In this document: positions 34,005-42,371 of the stretch, in pieces
Numbering within the stretch: position 1 is the stretch's first letter
How the letters are laid out: every line of letters begins with the position of its first letter
The notes under the pieces: model-generated
What the model was told of the DNA's origin: nothing
Databases searched by the model: none
What the model saw: the letters and a program-made list of their open reading frames with translations, nothing else
Translations under genes and position numbers: made by a program
Assembly: GCF_004684205.1 (NCBI RefSeq)
Contig: NZ_SRIO01000004.1
Coordinates: 62,001 to 126,000 of the forward strand
DNA: 64,000 nucleotides
DNA from: Candidatus Macondimonas diazotrophica
GTDB lineage: Bacteria > Pseudomonadota > Gammaproteobacteria > UBA5335
Direction of reading: 5' to 3'

Positions 34005-34042
34005 AAATCCTGTCGCGAAAACCGGACGTGAGAGGGCTGAAC

Positions 34043-34477
34043 ATGGGGCACGAAGAGGCACTGCGCGCCTATCGCCAAGTGGACACGCTGCGGGCGTTGG
34101 AATCGGCATCGCCCCATCGCTTGGTGCTGATGCTGATGGATGGCGCCGAACGGGCCATTGCCTGTGCGCGGGGACATCTGATGCGGGGCGAGCCAGGACC
34201 CAAGGGGGTTCAGATCGGTCGTGCCATCACCTTGATCGAAGGCCTGCGCAGCGGCCTCGACCATGCTCAGGGTGGCGAAATCGCAGGCAACCTCGATGCG
34301 CTTTATCTCTATCTCCAGCAGCGCCTGCTGTTGGCGAATCTGGATGGCCGGGTGGATCTGCTCGATGAAGTGACGGTCTTGCTCCGGCAAATCCGATCGG
34401 CTTGGGAGGCCATTGATCCACAGATACAGCCCGGTGCAACGGCTACGCGGGCCGAGTCTGCGCCGGCGATCCCATGA
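34043..34477 (+). CDS. fliS: Flagellin export chaperone FliS
   Basis: Cytosolic chaperone that binds the flagellin C-terminus and prevents premature polymerisation. The 144-residue helical product has the typical start (ALRAYRQVDTLRALESASPH), RLVLMLMDGAERAIACARGH and, later, LDALYLYLQQRLLLANLDGR. The ATG at 34043 is preferred over the GTG at 34028, since AGAGGG lies 6 bp upstream. It is divergent from its client fliC, and its stop overlaps the next gene by 4 bp. Confidence 0.92.
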   Translation: MGHEEALRAYRQVDTLRALESASPHRLVLMLMDGAERAIACARGHLMRGEPGPKGVQIGRAITLIEGLRSGLDHAQGGEIAGNLDALYLYLQQRLLLANLDGRVDLLDEVTVLLRQIRSAWEAIDPQIQPGATATRAESAPAIP

Positions 34478-34851
34478 GCCCTCCGATGGGAGAGGTGGTT
34501 TCTCTACTGCAGCCCGAGCGGCAGCGCACGCTGGACGAACTGGACACGTTGAGCCAGTCGATGTTGGCGTCCGCGCTGGCCGGCGACTGGGACATCGTGG
34601 CTGCCGCGCAGCCTGAGTTCGAGACAGGGCTGCGTCGACTCTGTGCCGGTCAGTCGACCGCGGCCGAAGCTTTTGTGTTGATGCAAGCCCTGAGGCGTCT
34701 GCAAGAGCGGATATCCCATCTGGAGGATCTCGCGCATTCCCAGCATGCCGAACTGTCGCTGCATCTTCGGCGCATGCATCGTCATCAAGGTGCGGTGCGC
34801 ATCTACCAGACGGCCGCCGGTTCCGGCCACGGTCACGGCGGACATGGCTGA
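34474..34851 (+). CDS. FliT-like flagellar export chaperone with His/Gly-rich tail
   Basis: A 125-residue, mostly helical protein in the place where fliT or its equivalent normally follows fliS. It has helices such as LQPERQRTLDELDTLSQSML and LMQALRRLQERISHLEDLAH, and is probably a chaperone for FliD or a related export substrate. The assignment rests on position, length and helical pattern, because FliT sequences diverge strongly. The C-terminus GSGHGHGGHG is unusual and could bind metal. It is coupled to fliS (ATGA) and overlaps the next gene by 1 bp. Confidence 0.6.
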   Translation: MSPPMGEVVSLLQPERQRTLDELDTLSQSMLASALAGDWDIVAAAQPEFETGLRRLCAGQSTAAEAFVLMQALRRLQERISHLEDLAHSQHAELSLHLRRMHRHQGAVRIYQTAAGSGHGHGGHG

Positions 34852-35396
34852 TGGAGCGTGCCGGACTGTCGCCAGGAGAGGTTCGCGCACTCATCGCGTA
34901 TGACTGGCAGCGGTCGGCTGCTCCGGATCCAGCGCGCTTGGCCGCGGATGGTCGGGAGGCAGCCCGCCTGATGGCGCTCACGCTTGCGTTCGAAGAGATC
35001 TTCAGCACGGGCGGCTCAGGGGAATTTTCCGGCGAGCTGGCGCTGTTGGCTGCACGGATCGATTGGTTGACCCAGTGGGTGCTGGCCGATCGCACCGAGG
35101 AAACGGACTGGCGTCATGAATTGCGGCCGATCGTGCTGACCCAGGCTGCCGCTGAATGGCAGGAGCCTGGCACCTGCGCGCCGGGGCAGTGGGGCGTGCT
35201 GCGGTTCTATCCCGAGCCCCGTTTGTCCCGATCGCTCGCGTTCTGGGTCGAGGTCGAACGGGTGAGCCCGGAGCCGGACGGCTGTCGCATTCACGCGCAA
35301 TGGCGTGGCCACAATGAAGAAACCCAGGAGTTGCTCGGGAAGTTGCTGTTTCGCCTGCACAGACAGGAAGTGGCACGTGCGCGTCAACAGATCTAG
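34851..35396 (+). CDS. PilZ-like protein of the flagellar cluster
   Basis: A 181-residue protein with a helical N-terminal part (about 1-80) and a C-terminal beta-rich part that looks like a PilZ domain. RHELR at residues 88-92 fits the RxxxR c-di-GMP contact, followed by PGQWGVLRFYPEPRLSRSLA, FWVEVERVSPEPDGCRIHAQ and a closing helix (LLGKLLFRLHRQEVARARQQ). The second motif, [DN]xSxxG, is not seen (TQAAAEW instead), so c-di-GMP binding is uncertain. A role in flagellar control is inferred from position only: it is the third gene of the fliS unit and ends just before the fliE promoter. Confidence 0.55.
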   Translation: MERAGLSPGEVRALIAYDWQRSAAPDPARLAADGREAARLMALTLAFEEIFSTGGSGEFSGELALLAARIDWLTQWVLADRTEETDWRHELRPIVLTQAAAEWQEPGTCAPGQWGVLRFYPEPRLSRSLAFWVEVERVSPEPDGCRIHAQWRGHNEETQELLGKLLFRLHRQEVARARQQI

Positions 35397-35411
35397 TGCG
35401 CAATGAGCAAC

Positions 35412-35428
35412 TTGGCCCGAAACATGCT
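35412..35428 (+). promoter_or_regulatory. Sigma-54 promoter of fliE operon
   Basis: TTGGCCCGAAACATGCT has GG (35414-35415) and GC (35426-35427) 10 bp apart, the RpoN spacing. The -24 block matches the consensus except C for A, and the -12 block reads ATGC instead of TTGC. It shares the TGGCCCGA core with the flgB and fliL elements. The expected transcript start is about 30 nt before the fliE ATG, which has GGAGGA at good spacing. Confidence 0.68.
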
Positions 35429-35468
35429 TCTACCCCCGCGGTGGACGAAATCTTGACGGAGGAGAACC

Positions 35469-35789
35469 ATGCAGGACATCGGTGGAATCAGCGCTGTGGG
35501 CGTCGATGCGCTCCAGCAGGGCGGGCAAAGCCGCAGCCGCCCATCCCATGCCGAAACCGGTTCGGATGAGTCGTTTGCCGCGTTGCTCAAACAAGGCATC
35601 GACAATGTCAACGCCCAGCAGCAACAGGCGGCAGCGCTGGCGAGCGGATTCGAGGCAGGGCAGGACGGCGTGGATCTGGCAGAGGTCATGATCGCATCGC
35701 AGAAGGCCGGACTGGCATTTCGGGCATTGACGCAGATTCGCAATCAGGTGGTCAGCGCTTATCAGGACGTGATGCGCATGACGATCTGA
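35469..35789 (+). CDS. fliE: Flagellar hook-basal body protein FliE
   Basis: Adapter between the MS ring and the proximal rod. The 106-residue product (E. coli 104) has SFAALLKQGIDNVNAQQQQA in the middle and the conserved C-terminal half (DLAEVMIASQKAGLAFRALT, QIRNQVVSAYQDVMRM). The start follows a strong GGAGGA site. It opens the fliEFGHIJK unit, with fliF 18 bp downstream. Confidence 0.95.
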   Translation: MQDIGGISAVGVDALQQGGQSRSRPSHAETGSDESFAALLKQGIDNVNAQQQQAAALASGFEAGQDGVDLAEVMIASQKAGLAFRALTQIRNQVVSAYQDVMRMTI

Positions 35790-35807
35790 CACCGGAGACG
35801 CTGATCC

Positions 35808-37541
35808 ATGGACATCGCTGAAAAAAAATCGCCAGATCGTTTGGCGGACTGGACTTCCTGGCGGGAACGCCTGGCGGCCTTGCCGAGTATGCCGGGCGCT
35901 CAGGTACTTGGTCCGGCCGCCGCGCTGGCGTTGCTCGCCGCCGTGTTGATTGCTGCCGCCCTCTGGATGCAGCAACCGGCTTATCGGGTGCTGTACAACG
36001 GCCTGTCCGACAAGGAATCCGGGCAGATCGTCGAGGTTCTGCAGGCACAGAAGATCCCCTTCCGAATCAACGATACCAGTGGAGCCATCGAAGTTCCGGG
36101 CAATCAGGTCCACGCGGCGCGGCTGAAGCTGGCGACGCAGGGTTTGCCGCAGGGCGCCGGCGTGGGCTTGGAGATGTTGACGCAGCCGCAGGGTCTGGGC
36201 GTCTCCCAGTTCATGGAAAACGCACGCTACCAGCACGCGCTGGAGGTGGAGCTGGCGCGCAGCATCGCCAGTCTGCAACCGGTGCAGGAGGCGCGGGTGC
36301 ATCTGGCGTTGCCGAAGGCGTCGGCCTTCGTGCGCGATCAGAAAAAGCCGAGCGCATCGGTCATCGTCCAGTTGTATCCCGGTCGCAGCCTCGAGGCCGG
36401 TCAAGTTGCGGCAATGGTGCATCTGGTTGCAGCGAGCATTCCCGGCATGGATTCCGGTCAGGTCATGGTGGTGGATCAGCGCGGCAATCTTTTGACGCGT
36501 GAGCAGGATGATGCCAAAGGTCCGTTGGGACTGAGCGACGATCAGTTCGCCTACGCACGGCGGCTGGAGCGTGAGTATGTGTACCGAATCGAATCGCTGC
36601 TGATGCCCATCGTCGGGCCGGGGCGGGTCCATGCACAGGTCAGCGCCGATGTCGATTTCACCGTCGTCGAACAGACTCAGGAGCGTTTCGATCCGGCCAG
36701 TCAGGTCCTGCGCAGCGAACAGATGAGCGAGGAACGTCGCACACCCGGCGCGCTACCGGGCGGGATCCCAGGCGCGCTCAGTAATCAGCCTCCCGGTCCT
36801 GTGGCCTTGGCGCAGCGCACCGCTTCCGTTGCGGGGCCGGAGGCTGGCCGCAGCGATGGTGCCGAAAGCGAGCGTGACCCGGCTTCGGCACCGCAGGATG
36901 TCAGTCTGCAGAGTACCCGCAACTACGAGATCGACAAGACGGTCAGTCGCATCAGTCAACCGGTGGGGACAGTGCGCCGCTTGTCCATTGCGGTTCTGGT
37001 CGACGATTGGGAAAGCACGGGGGAGAACGGGGCGGTCAACAAAACGCCGCTCTCGGAGACCGAAATCGCGCAGCTGACCGCGCTGGTGAAGGAATCCGTG
37101 GGATTCAGCGCGGTACGCGGCGACAGCATCAACGTGGTGAACCAGTCGTTTCGCGGCATAGGGCTCGATGACGGCGGCGCCGACGTGCCCTGGTGGCAGC
37201 AGCCCGGGTTCATGGAATTGGTCAGCAAGGGTTTTGGCATGCTGATCATTGTTCTGGTGCTGTTGATGATCGTTCGACCGCTGCTTCGGCGCTTGCGGAA
37301 TTCGACGCCCCAGCGGGTGCAGCTGATGGCGCCACCGGCCTTGACCGAGAACACCGGTCGGGCGGATTTGACAGAAGATCGCTTGAGCCTCTCGAACCTG
37401 CCTTCCGCCAGGACGGGTGAGGCATCGGCGAACGCTTTGCCGCCTTATGAGAATCGGCTGGAAGCAGCCCGTCTTCTGGCTGCGCGCAACCCGCGGCAGA
37501 CCGCCGAAGTCGTGAGAGCGTGGATGGGTGGCGATGATTGA
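35808..37541 (+). CDS. fliF: Flagellar MS-ring protein FliF
   Basis: Inner-membrane MS ring on which the rotor and export gate are built. The 577-residue product has a first membrane span (AAALALLAAVLIAAALWM), the ring-building domains (VLYNGLSDKESGQIVEVLQA, ARVHLALPKASAFVRDQKKP), a second span near the end (GMLIIVLVLLMIVRPLL) and the cytoplasmic C-terminal tail that binds FliG (AARNPRQTAEVVRAWMG). The stop overlaps fliG, so the two partners are coupled. Confidence 0.97.
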   Translation: MDIAEKKSPDRLADWTSWRERLAALPSMPGAQVLGPAAALALLAAVLIAAALWMQQPAYRVLYNGLSDKESGQIVEVLQAQKIPFRINDTSGAIEVPGNQVHAARLKLATQGLPQGAGVGLEMLTQPQGLGVSQFMENARYQHALEVELARSIASLQPVQEARVHLALPKASAFVRDQKKPSASVIVQLYPGRSLEAGQVAAMVHLVAASIPGMDSGQVMVVDQRGNLLTREQDDAKGPLGLSDDQFAYARRLEREYVYRIESLLMPIVGPGRVHAQVSADVDFTVVEQTQERFDPASQVLRSEQMSEERRTPGALPGGIPGALSNQPPGPVALAQRTASVAGPEAGRSDGAESERDPASAPQDVSLQSTRNYEIDKTVSRISQPVGTVRRLSIAVLVDDWESTGENGAVNKTPLSETEIAQLTALVKESVGFSAVRGDSINVVNQSFRGIGLDDGGADVPWWQQPGFMELVSKGFGMLIIVLVLLMIVRPLLRRLRNSTPQRVQLMAPPALTENTGRADLTEDRLSLSNLPSARTGEASANALPPYENRLEAARLLAARNPRQTAEVVRAWMGGDD

Positions 37542-38547
37542 GCAGCAGGAGACACTTGCCGGCTGTGACCGCGCCGCCTTGTTGTTGCTCTCGCTGGAAG
37601 AGCAGGACGCCGCAGCCGTGTTGCGACTGATGGGGCCCCAAGAGGTCGAGCGCCTGGGGGCGGCCATGGCCAGCCTGCGCAATGTGGCGCAGGCGATGGC
37701 GGCGACGGTACTCGACGAATTCATCCGGCGCATGGAAACCGAAGCATCCGTCGGTCAGGCACCCCGCGAACAGGTGCAGCGCATCCTCGCGCATGCCCTG
37801 GGCGAGCCGCGCGCCAGCGTCATGACCGACCGACTGTTTGGCGCCACCGCGCCGGGCAAGGGCCTGGAAACGGTCAAGTGGTGCGATACCCGGACCATTG
37901 CGGAAACCATCGCTGGTGAGCATCCCCAGGTGATCGCCATCGTGCTGTCGCACCTGCAGGCCGAGCGAGCCGCCCAAGTGATCGACATGCTTCCCGAGGC
38001 GTTGCGCGGGGAGGTGATCTTGCGGATCGCCAACCTCGACGGAGTATCCCAGGAAGCCTTGGAGGCATTGGACGATCTGCTGCAAAACCAGCTGGCGGGC
38101 GCACGGCCGGCCAAGCGATATGGCTTGGGCGGCATCAAGGTTGCGGCGGACATCATCAATGCGCTGAAGAGCGCAGCCGATGGCGGCGTTCTGGCGCAGC
38201 TGGCCGAACAGGCGCCCGAATTGGCCGAGCAGATTCGTGACCGGATGTTCGTGTTCGAGCATTTGCTGTCGGTGGATGATCGTGGCATGCAGGTCCTGTT
38301 GCGGGATATTCGGCCGGAGCTGCTGGTGCTGTCGCTCAAGGGTGCCGATGAGCGGATGCGCGAAAAGATCTTCCGCAACATGTCGAAAAGAGCTGCGGAA
38401 ATGCTGCAGGACGATCTCGCTGCCAAAGGTCCTGTTCGGCTTTCTGAAGTGGAAGCGGCCCAGAAAGAAATCCTGGTTCAGGCCCGCCGGCTGGCAGAGC
38501 AGGGCAGTCTGATTCTCTCCGGACAGGGAGGAGAAGCCTATGTCTGA
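37534..38547 (+). CDS. fliG: Flagellar motor switch protein FliG
   Basis: Rotor protein that receives torque from the stator and switches rotation with FliM. The 337-residue product has the N-terminal FliF-binding domain (DRAALLLLSLEEQDAAAVLR), the EHPQVIAIVLSHLQAERAAQ middle domain, and a C-terminal torque domain with charged helix residues (LLVLSLKGADERMREKIFRN, MSKRAAEMLQDDL). The ATG at 37534 is assumed; a GTG at 37528 is also possible. It overlaps both fliF and fliH. Confidence 0.96.
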   Translation: MIEQQETLAGCDRAALLLLSLEEQDAAAVLRLMGPQEVERLGAAMASLRNVAQAMAATVLDEFIRRMETEASVGQAPREQVQRILAHALGEPRASVMTDRLFGATAPGKGLETVKWCDTRTIAETIAGEHPQVIAIVLSHLQAERAAQVIDMLPEALRGEVILRIANLDGVSQEALEALDDLLQNQLAGARPAKRYGLGGIKVAADIINALKSAADGGVLAQLAEQAPELAEQIRDRMFVFEHLLSVDDRGMQVLLRDIRPELLVLSLKGADERMREKIFRNMSKRAAEMLQDDLAAKGPVRLSEVEAAQKEILVQARRLAEQGSLILSGQGGEAYV

Positions 38548-39202
38548 TTGGAAGTCGGCGCCCTCTGGTAAGCCCGCCACCCCCTATCAACGCTGGCAGC
38601 CGCCGGTTTGGGATGAGCTCGAACCGATGCTTGAGCCCCTGCGGGCCGAGCCAGCGGCCAATGCGGAGCCCCTGGCCGCCTCGGCTCTGGAACAGTTGCA
38701 GCATGACGCCTACGAGGAAGCCTATGCCGTGGGTCTGCGGGAAGGGCGTGCCGCGGGGCGGGAGCAGGTTGCAGCCGAAGCGGCACGATGGCAGGCGCTC
38801 ATTGACCAGCTGGCTCATCCGCTTCGGGCCTTGGACGAGCACGTGGAAGCGGAGCTGGTGCGGTTGGTGCAGGTCCTGGTCCGGCAGATCCTGCTGCGCG
38901 AAATGCGCGAATCGCCGTCGGTCGTGGCGGGCTGGATCAAGTCGGGTCTGGCGGCTTTGCCCGGCGGGGCGGATCGCATCGACGTCCATCTGCATCCGGC
39001 GGATGCGGCCTGGTTGCGCGAGCAACTGGACGATCATCCGCACTGGCAGCTCATCGAGGACGCGCAGCTGCCGCGCGGCGCTTGCCGAATCGACAGCGCC
39101 GATACGCAAGTCGACGCCGGCTTGGATGCGCGCCTGATGGCGGCGTTTGCCCATGTGTTCGGCGAAACCGCGTCGGCGGTGGAGGCTGCTGATGGCGGGT
39201 GA
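38540..39202 (+). CDS. fliH: Flagellar export ATPase regulator FliH
   Basis: Negative regulator and stator of the FliI ATPase in flagellar type III export. The 220-residue product has a Pro-rich start (KPATPYQRWQPPVWDELEPM), a helical centre with Ala/Gly spacing (YEEAYAVGLREGRAAGREQV) typical of the FliH/YscL coiled coil, and a globular C-terminal part (PGGADRIDVHLHPADAAWLR). Overlaps with fliG (8 bp) and fliI (11 bp) fit the operon. FliH is poorly conserved, so part of the assignment is positional. Confidence 0.9.
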   Translation: MSDWKSAPSGKPATPYQRWQPPVWDELEPMLEPLRAEPAANAEPLAASALEQLQHDAYEEAYAVGLREGRAAGREQVAAEAARWQALIDQLAHPLRALDEHVEAELVRLVQVLVRQILLREMRESPSVVAGWIKSGLAALPGGADRIDVHLHPADAAWLREQLDDHPHWQLIEDAQLPRGACRIDSADTQVDAGLDARLMAAFAHVFGETASAVEAADGG

Positions 39203-40598
39203 AGCCCTTCCGATCGCCGAACCCGAAGCGCGATGGCCCGCGTTTCTGACGCGCGCCCAGACGCGTGCGCAGAGCTTTGTCTACCGGCCGCAAGCCAGCG
39301 GCCGTCTGCGGCGGGTGGTGGGTCTGACCCTGGAAGCCAGCGGCTGCCGTGCGGCGGTGGGTGAGCGCTGCCTGGTCGAGACCCAGGAGGGTGGCCGGCT
39401 GGAGGCCGAAGTGGTCGGGTTTGCCGGCGATCGGCTCTACCTCATGCCCACCCATCCGATTCACGGCCTCGCTCCCGATGCGCGAGTCTTTCCCTCGAAT
39501 ACCCAATGGCAGATACGCACTGGCGAAGGCTTGCTGGGCCGTGTGCTCGACGGCGCCGGCGAACCGATCGATGGCTTGGGTCCGCTGCGCTGCAGCGCGG
39601 AGCGGCCACTGTACGGCGCGCCGCTCAATCCGCTCGAGCGCGGCTTGATTCGCCAGCCGCTGGATGTGGGCGTGCGGACGCTCAATGCGCTGCTCACCGT
39701 GGGGCGCGGGCAGCGTCTGGGCCTGTTCGCGGGCAGCGGGGTCGGCAAGAGCGTGCTGCTGGGCATGATGACCCGCTATACCGAAGCGGATGTCACCGTG
39801 GTGGCACTGATCGGTGAACGGGGCCGGGAAGTGCGCGAGTTCGTCGAGCAGATCCTGGGTCGGGATGGCCTGCGGCGCGCCGTCGTGGTGGCCACGCCCG
39901 CTGACCACCCGCCCCTGATGCGTCTGCAGGGCGCGTGGGTCGCCACCGCATTGGCGGAATCCTTTCGCGACCAGGGCAAGAACGTGCTGTTGCTGATGGA
40001 TTCGTTGACCCGCGTGGCACAGGCGCAGCGTGAGATCGCCCTGGCCATCGGCGAGCCGCCGGCCACCAAAGGCTATCCGCCCTCGGTGTTTGCCCAGATT
40101 CCGCGCTTGGTCGAACGGGCCGGCAATATGGCCGGCCCCGGTTCACTGACGGCGTTCTATACCGTGCTGGCCGAAGGGGATGACCAGAACGATCCTGTCG
40201 TCGATGCCGCGCGGGCCATTCTCGACGGACACATCGTGTTGAGCCGGCGTCTCGCTGAAGCCGGGCAGTTCCCGGCCATCGATGTGGAAGCGTCGGTGAG
40301 CCGCGTGTTGACCGATATCGCCGGGCCGGAACATCTGCGCTGGATCCGGCGTTTTCGCCAGATCTATGCGACCTATGCGCAGCACGGCGATCTCATCCGC
40401 CTTGGCGCCTATCAGCGCGGCAGTGACGCTGCGATCGATGAGGCCATTGCGCTGTGGCCGCGATTGCAGGCCTTTTTGCGCCAGGACCTGCGCGAAGCGG
40501 TGTCCTTTTCCGAGAGTCTCAATGCCTTGGCGGCGGTCCTGCCCGCTGAGGTATTGACCGCAGCCGTCGGCAAAATCGCTGAAGGAGTACAGGCATGA
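39192..40598 (+). CDS. fliI: Flagellum-specific ATPase FliI
   Basis: F1-beta-like hexameric ATPase that unloads substrates at the flagellar export gate. The 468-residue product has Walker A (GLFAGSGVGKSVLLGM), the catalytic-type GERGREVREFVE segment, Walker B (NVLLLMDSLTRVAQAQREI) and the type III ATPase segment PPATKGYPPSVFAQIPRLVE. The ATG at 39192 is preferred (GGAGG 6 bp upstream) to the in-frame ATG at 39147, inside fliH. It is coupled to fliJ by ATGA. Confidence 0.97.
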   Translation: MAGEALPIAEPEARWPAFLTRAQTRAQSFVYRPQASGRLRRVVGLTLEASGCRAAVGERCLVETQEGGRLEAEVVGFAGDRLYLMPTHPIHGLAPDARVFPSNTQWQIRTGEGLLGRVLDGAGEPIDGLGPLRCSAERPLYGAPLNPLERGLIRQPLDVGVRTLNALLTVGRGQRLGLFAGSGVGKSVLLGMMTRYTEADVTVVALIGERGREVREFVEQILGRDGLRRAVVVATPADHPPLMRLQGAWVATALAESFRDQGKNVLLLMDSLTRVAQAQREIALAIGEPPATKGYPPSVFAQIPRLVERAGNMAGPGSLTAFYTVLAEGDDQNDPVVDAARAILDGHIVLSRRLAEAGQFPAIDVEASVSRVLTDIAGPEHLRWIRRFRQIYATYAQHGDLIRLGAYQRGSDAAIDEAIALWPRLQAFLRQDLREAVSFSESLNALAAVLPAEVLTAAVGKIAEGVQA

Positions 40599-41044
40599 CC
40601 GGGATCCAGCAGCTCGAGCCGTTGCACAGCATGGCCCGGCGCAATGCCGATCAGGCCGCGCGCGATCTGGGACAGGCGCTCGCGCGCAAGGAACAGCTCG
40701 ATCGTCAAATGGCGGAACTGGTGCGCTATCGCGCGGACTACCGCGAGGAGCTGCGCTGCGCCATGTCGGAAAGCCTGCGGATCGATCAGGCGCACGCCTA
40801 CCGGAATCTGCTCGAGCGCCTGGATGCCGCGATCGAGCGGCAGCAGGCGCTGCTGGACACTCAGGTGAGGGCTTGTGACCAGGCCCGGCATCAGTATTTC
40901 GATCGTCACGCCCGGTTGCAGGCGCTTGACCAACTGATTCAGGCACGGCGCAAGGCGGAACGGGCGCGTCAGGCGGTTCGTGAACAGCATCTGCTCGATG
41001 ATCTGACGCAATCGCGCTGGCGTCTGGCGAAGTCCGTGTCATGA
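40595..41044 (+). CDS. fliJ: Flagellar export protein FliJ
   Basis: Coiled-coil stalk of the export ATPase complex, equivalent to the F1 gamma subunit, which links FliI to FlhA. The 149-residue product is almost entirely charged helix (RNADQAARDLGQALARKEQL, LIQARRKAERARQAVREQHL), as in the family. Sequence conservation is low, but length, composition and the place between fliI and fliK support it. It overlaps both neighbours by 4 bp. Confidence 0.9.
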   Translation: MTGIQQLEPLHSMARRNADQAARDLGQALARKEQLDRQMAELVRYRADYREELRCAMSESLRIDQAHAYRNLLERLDAAIERQQALLDTQVRACDQARHQYFDRHARLQALDQLIQARRKAERARQAVREQHLLDDLTQSRWRLAKSVS

Positions 41045-42159
41045 ATGGCTTGTCGACCGGCTTTCTCCCTCAGGTCGAGGTGACCGCGGCGGTGAACGCC
41101 GAGCGTACGCCGGGGGAGGCCACCGAGGAATCGTCGTCGGCCGATGGGTTTGCGACGCTGCTCGAAGTCGTCGGGACGGCGTTGAGCGCCCTGAAGTCCG
41201 CCACGCAGCCGGTAGCCGCGGACCGGTCATCAGGGGCCGAAGGCGACGCGCCGACCGCACCGGACATGATCCCGCCGGATGAGGCGGCATCGGCGCCGGA
41301 CGGCCTTTGGGCGCTGCCTGGACTCGGTTTGTCTGGGGGCGAATCGCCGTTCAGGCTGTTTGCGCCCCTCGCGCCGCAACCCGCCGGGCAGGATGCCCAG
41401 CGGCGGCTGCCGATTTCGCCGGCGGATCCACCTCGCCTGCACTCCACCCGTGTCGTTCTGGATGAGGTGCCGCCAGCGGATGATGGCGCGGTCTCGCCGC
41501 CCGTCGATACGGTGCTGACATCGGCTTCGCTCACACGGCCACCAGTCGCTTCGCCGTCTGCGGAACCGGGCGGCGACCCTCTGGACGCGGCGGCGCCGCA
41601 AGCGATCCGCGAACTGGATCTGCTCAGCGGCCGAGAAGGGAACTCGATCGATGGCACCGACGGGCCGCTGGCCGAGATGGCGCAGCGGTTGATCCGCGAT
41701 CGGCCCGCTGTTCTTCGGTCCGAACCGGAACCGATGTTTTCCTTGCCGCGCTCGATCCATCATCCGGACTGGGCAGCGGATGTGGGCGAACGGCTGGTCT
41801 GGATGCAACGCGCTGACCTCAAGACTGCACATCTGCGGTTGGATCCGCCGCAGCTGGGCGAGATCGAGGTTCACATCACCCTGCGTGAAGCCGGCACCGA
41901 AATCTGGTTCTCGACCGCGTCGGCCACGGTGCGTGAGGCATTGGAAACGGCTCTGCCGCGGCTGCGGGAAATGTTTAGTCAGAATGGACTGCAACTGGAC
42001 CAGGCGGGTGTCTACTCCGGCGGGGGTGGCGGGGAATCCCCGGCGTTCGCGCGGTCGCCGCAGCCATCGCGGCGTCTGCTGCAGGCGCATACTGCGGAAC
42101 CTGTGGCGCCTGTCGCGTTGTCGCGGCCGCACGGTGGCTTGTTCGAGGCCTATGCCTGA
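41041..42159 (+). CDS. fliK: Flagellar hook-length control protein FliK
   Basis: Secreted ruler that sets hook length and triggers the substrate switch at FlhB. The 372-residue product has a long low-complexity Pro/Ala-rich N-terminal part and a globular C-terminal switch domain (about 250-330) with the family signature LRLDPPQLGEIEVHITLREA and ETALPRLREMFSQNGLQLDQ. The tail is rich in Ala, Pro and Ser. It is the last gene of the fliE unit; the next, fliL, has its own promoter. Confidence 0.9.
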   Translation: MNGLSTGFLPQVEVTAAVNAERTPGEATEESSSADGFATLLEVVGTALSALKSATQPVAADRSSGAEGDAPTAPDMIPPDEAASAPDGLWALPGLGLSGGESPFRLFAPLAPQPAGQDAQRRLPISPADPPRLHSTRVVLDEVPPADDGAVSPPVDTVLTSASLTRPPVASPSAEPGGDPLDAAAPQAIRELDLLSGREGNSIDGTDGPLAEMAQRLIRDRPAVLRSEPEPMFSLPRSIHHPDWAADVGERLVWMQRADLKTAHLRLDPPQLGEIEVHITLREAGTEIWFSTASATVREALETALPRLREMFSQNGLQLDQAGVYSGGGGGESPAFARSPQPSRRLLQAHTAEPVAPVALSRPHGGLFEAYA

Positions 42160-42312
42160 GCAACCTTCGAGCCGCTGAACGGGCTGCGTGGTGTCAAAAT
42201 CAAGTCGACGCCCTGTGATTCTGCCAACGATACCGTTCCGGTTTTTTGACGCTTTACCGTCCCGCTTTCCTGCCTTCGTCGAGAAGCAATTGAATTAAGG
42301 CCTATTTTTCGT

Positions 42313-42329
42313 CTGGCCCGAATTTTGCC
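42313..42329 (+). promoter_or_regulatory. Sigma-54 promoter of fliL operon
   Basis: CTGGCCCGAATTTTGCC has GG (42315-42316) and GC (42327-42328) 10 bp apart. It fits the RpoN consensus except C for A in the -24 block and C for A/T at the last base. It has the TGGCCCGA core of the flgB and fliE elements. It lies in the 212-bp gap after fliK, about 45 nt before the fliL GTG. The same gap holds a weak hairpin with a T-run at 42232-42247 (ACCG-TTC-CGGT then T), which might end the fliEFGHIJK transcript. Confidence 0.7.
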
Positions 42330-42371
42330 CTGCGCTTGAACGAATCGTTCATGTAAACCAAAGGGGCTTTC

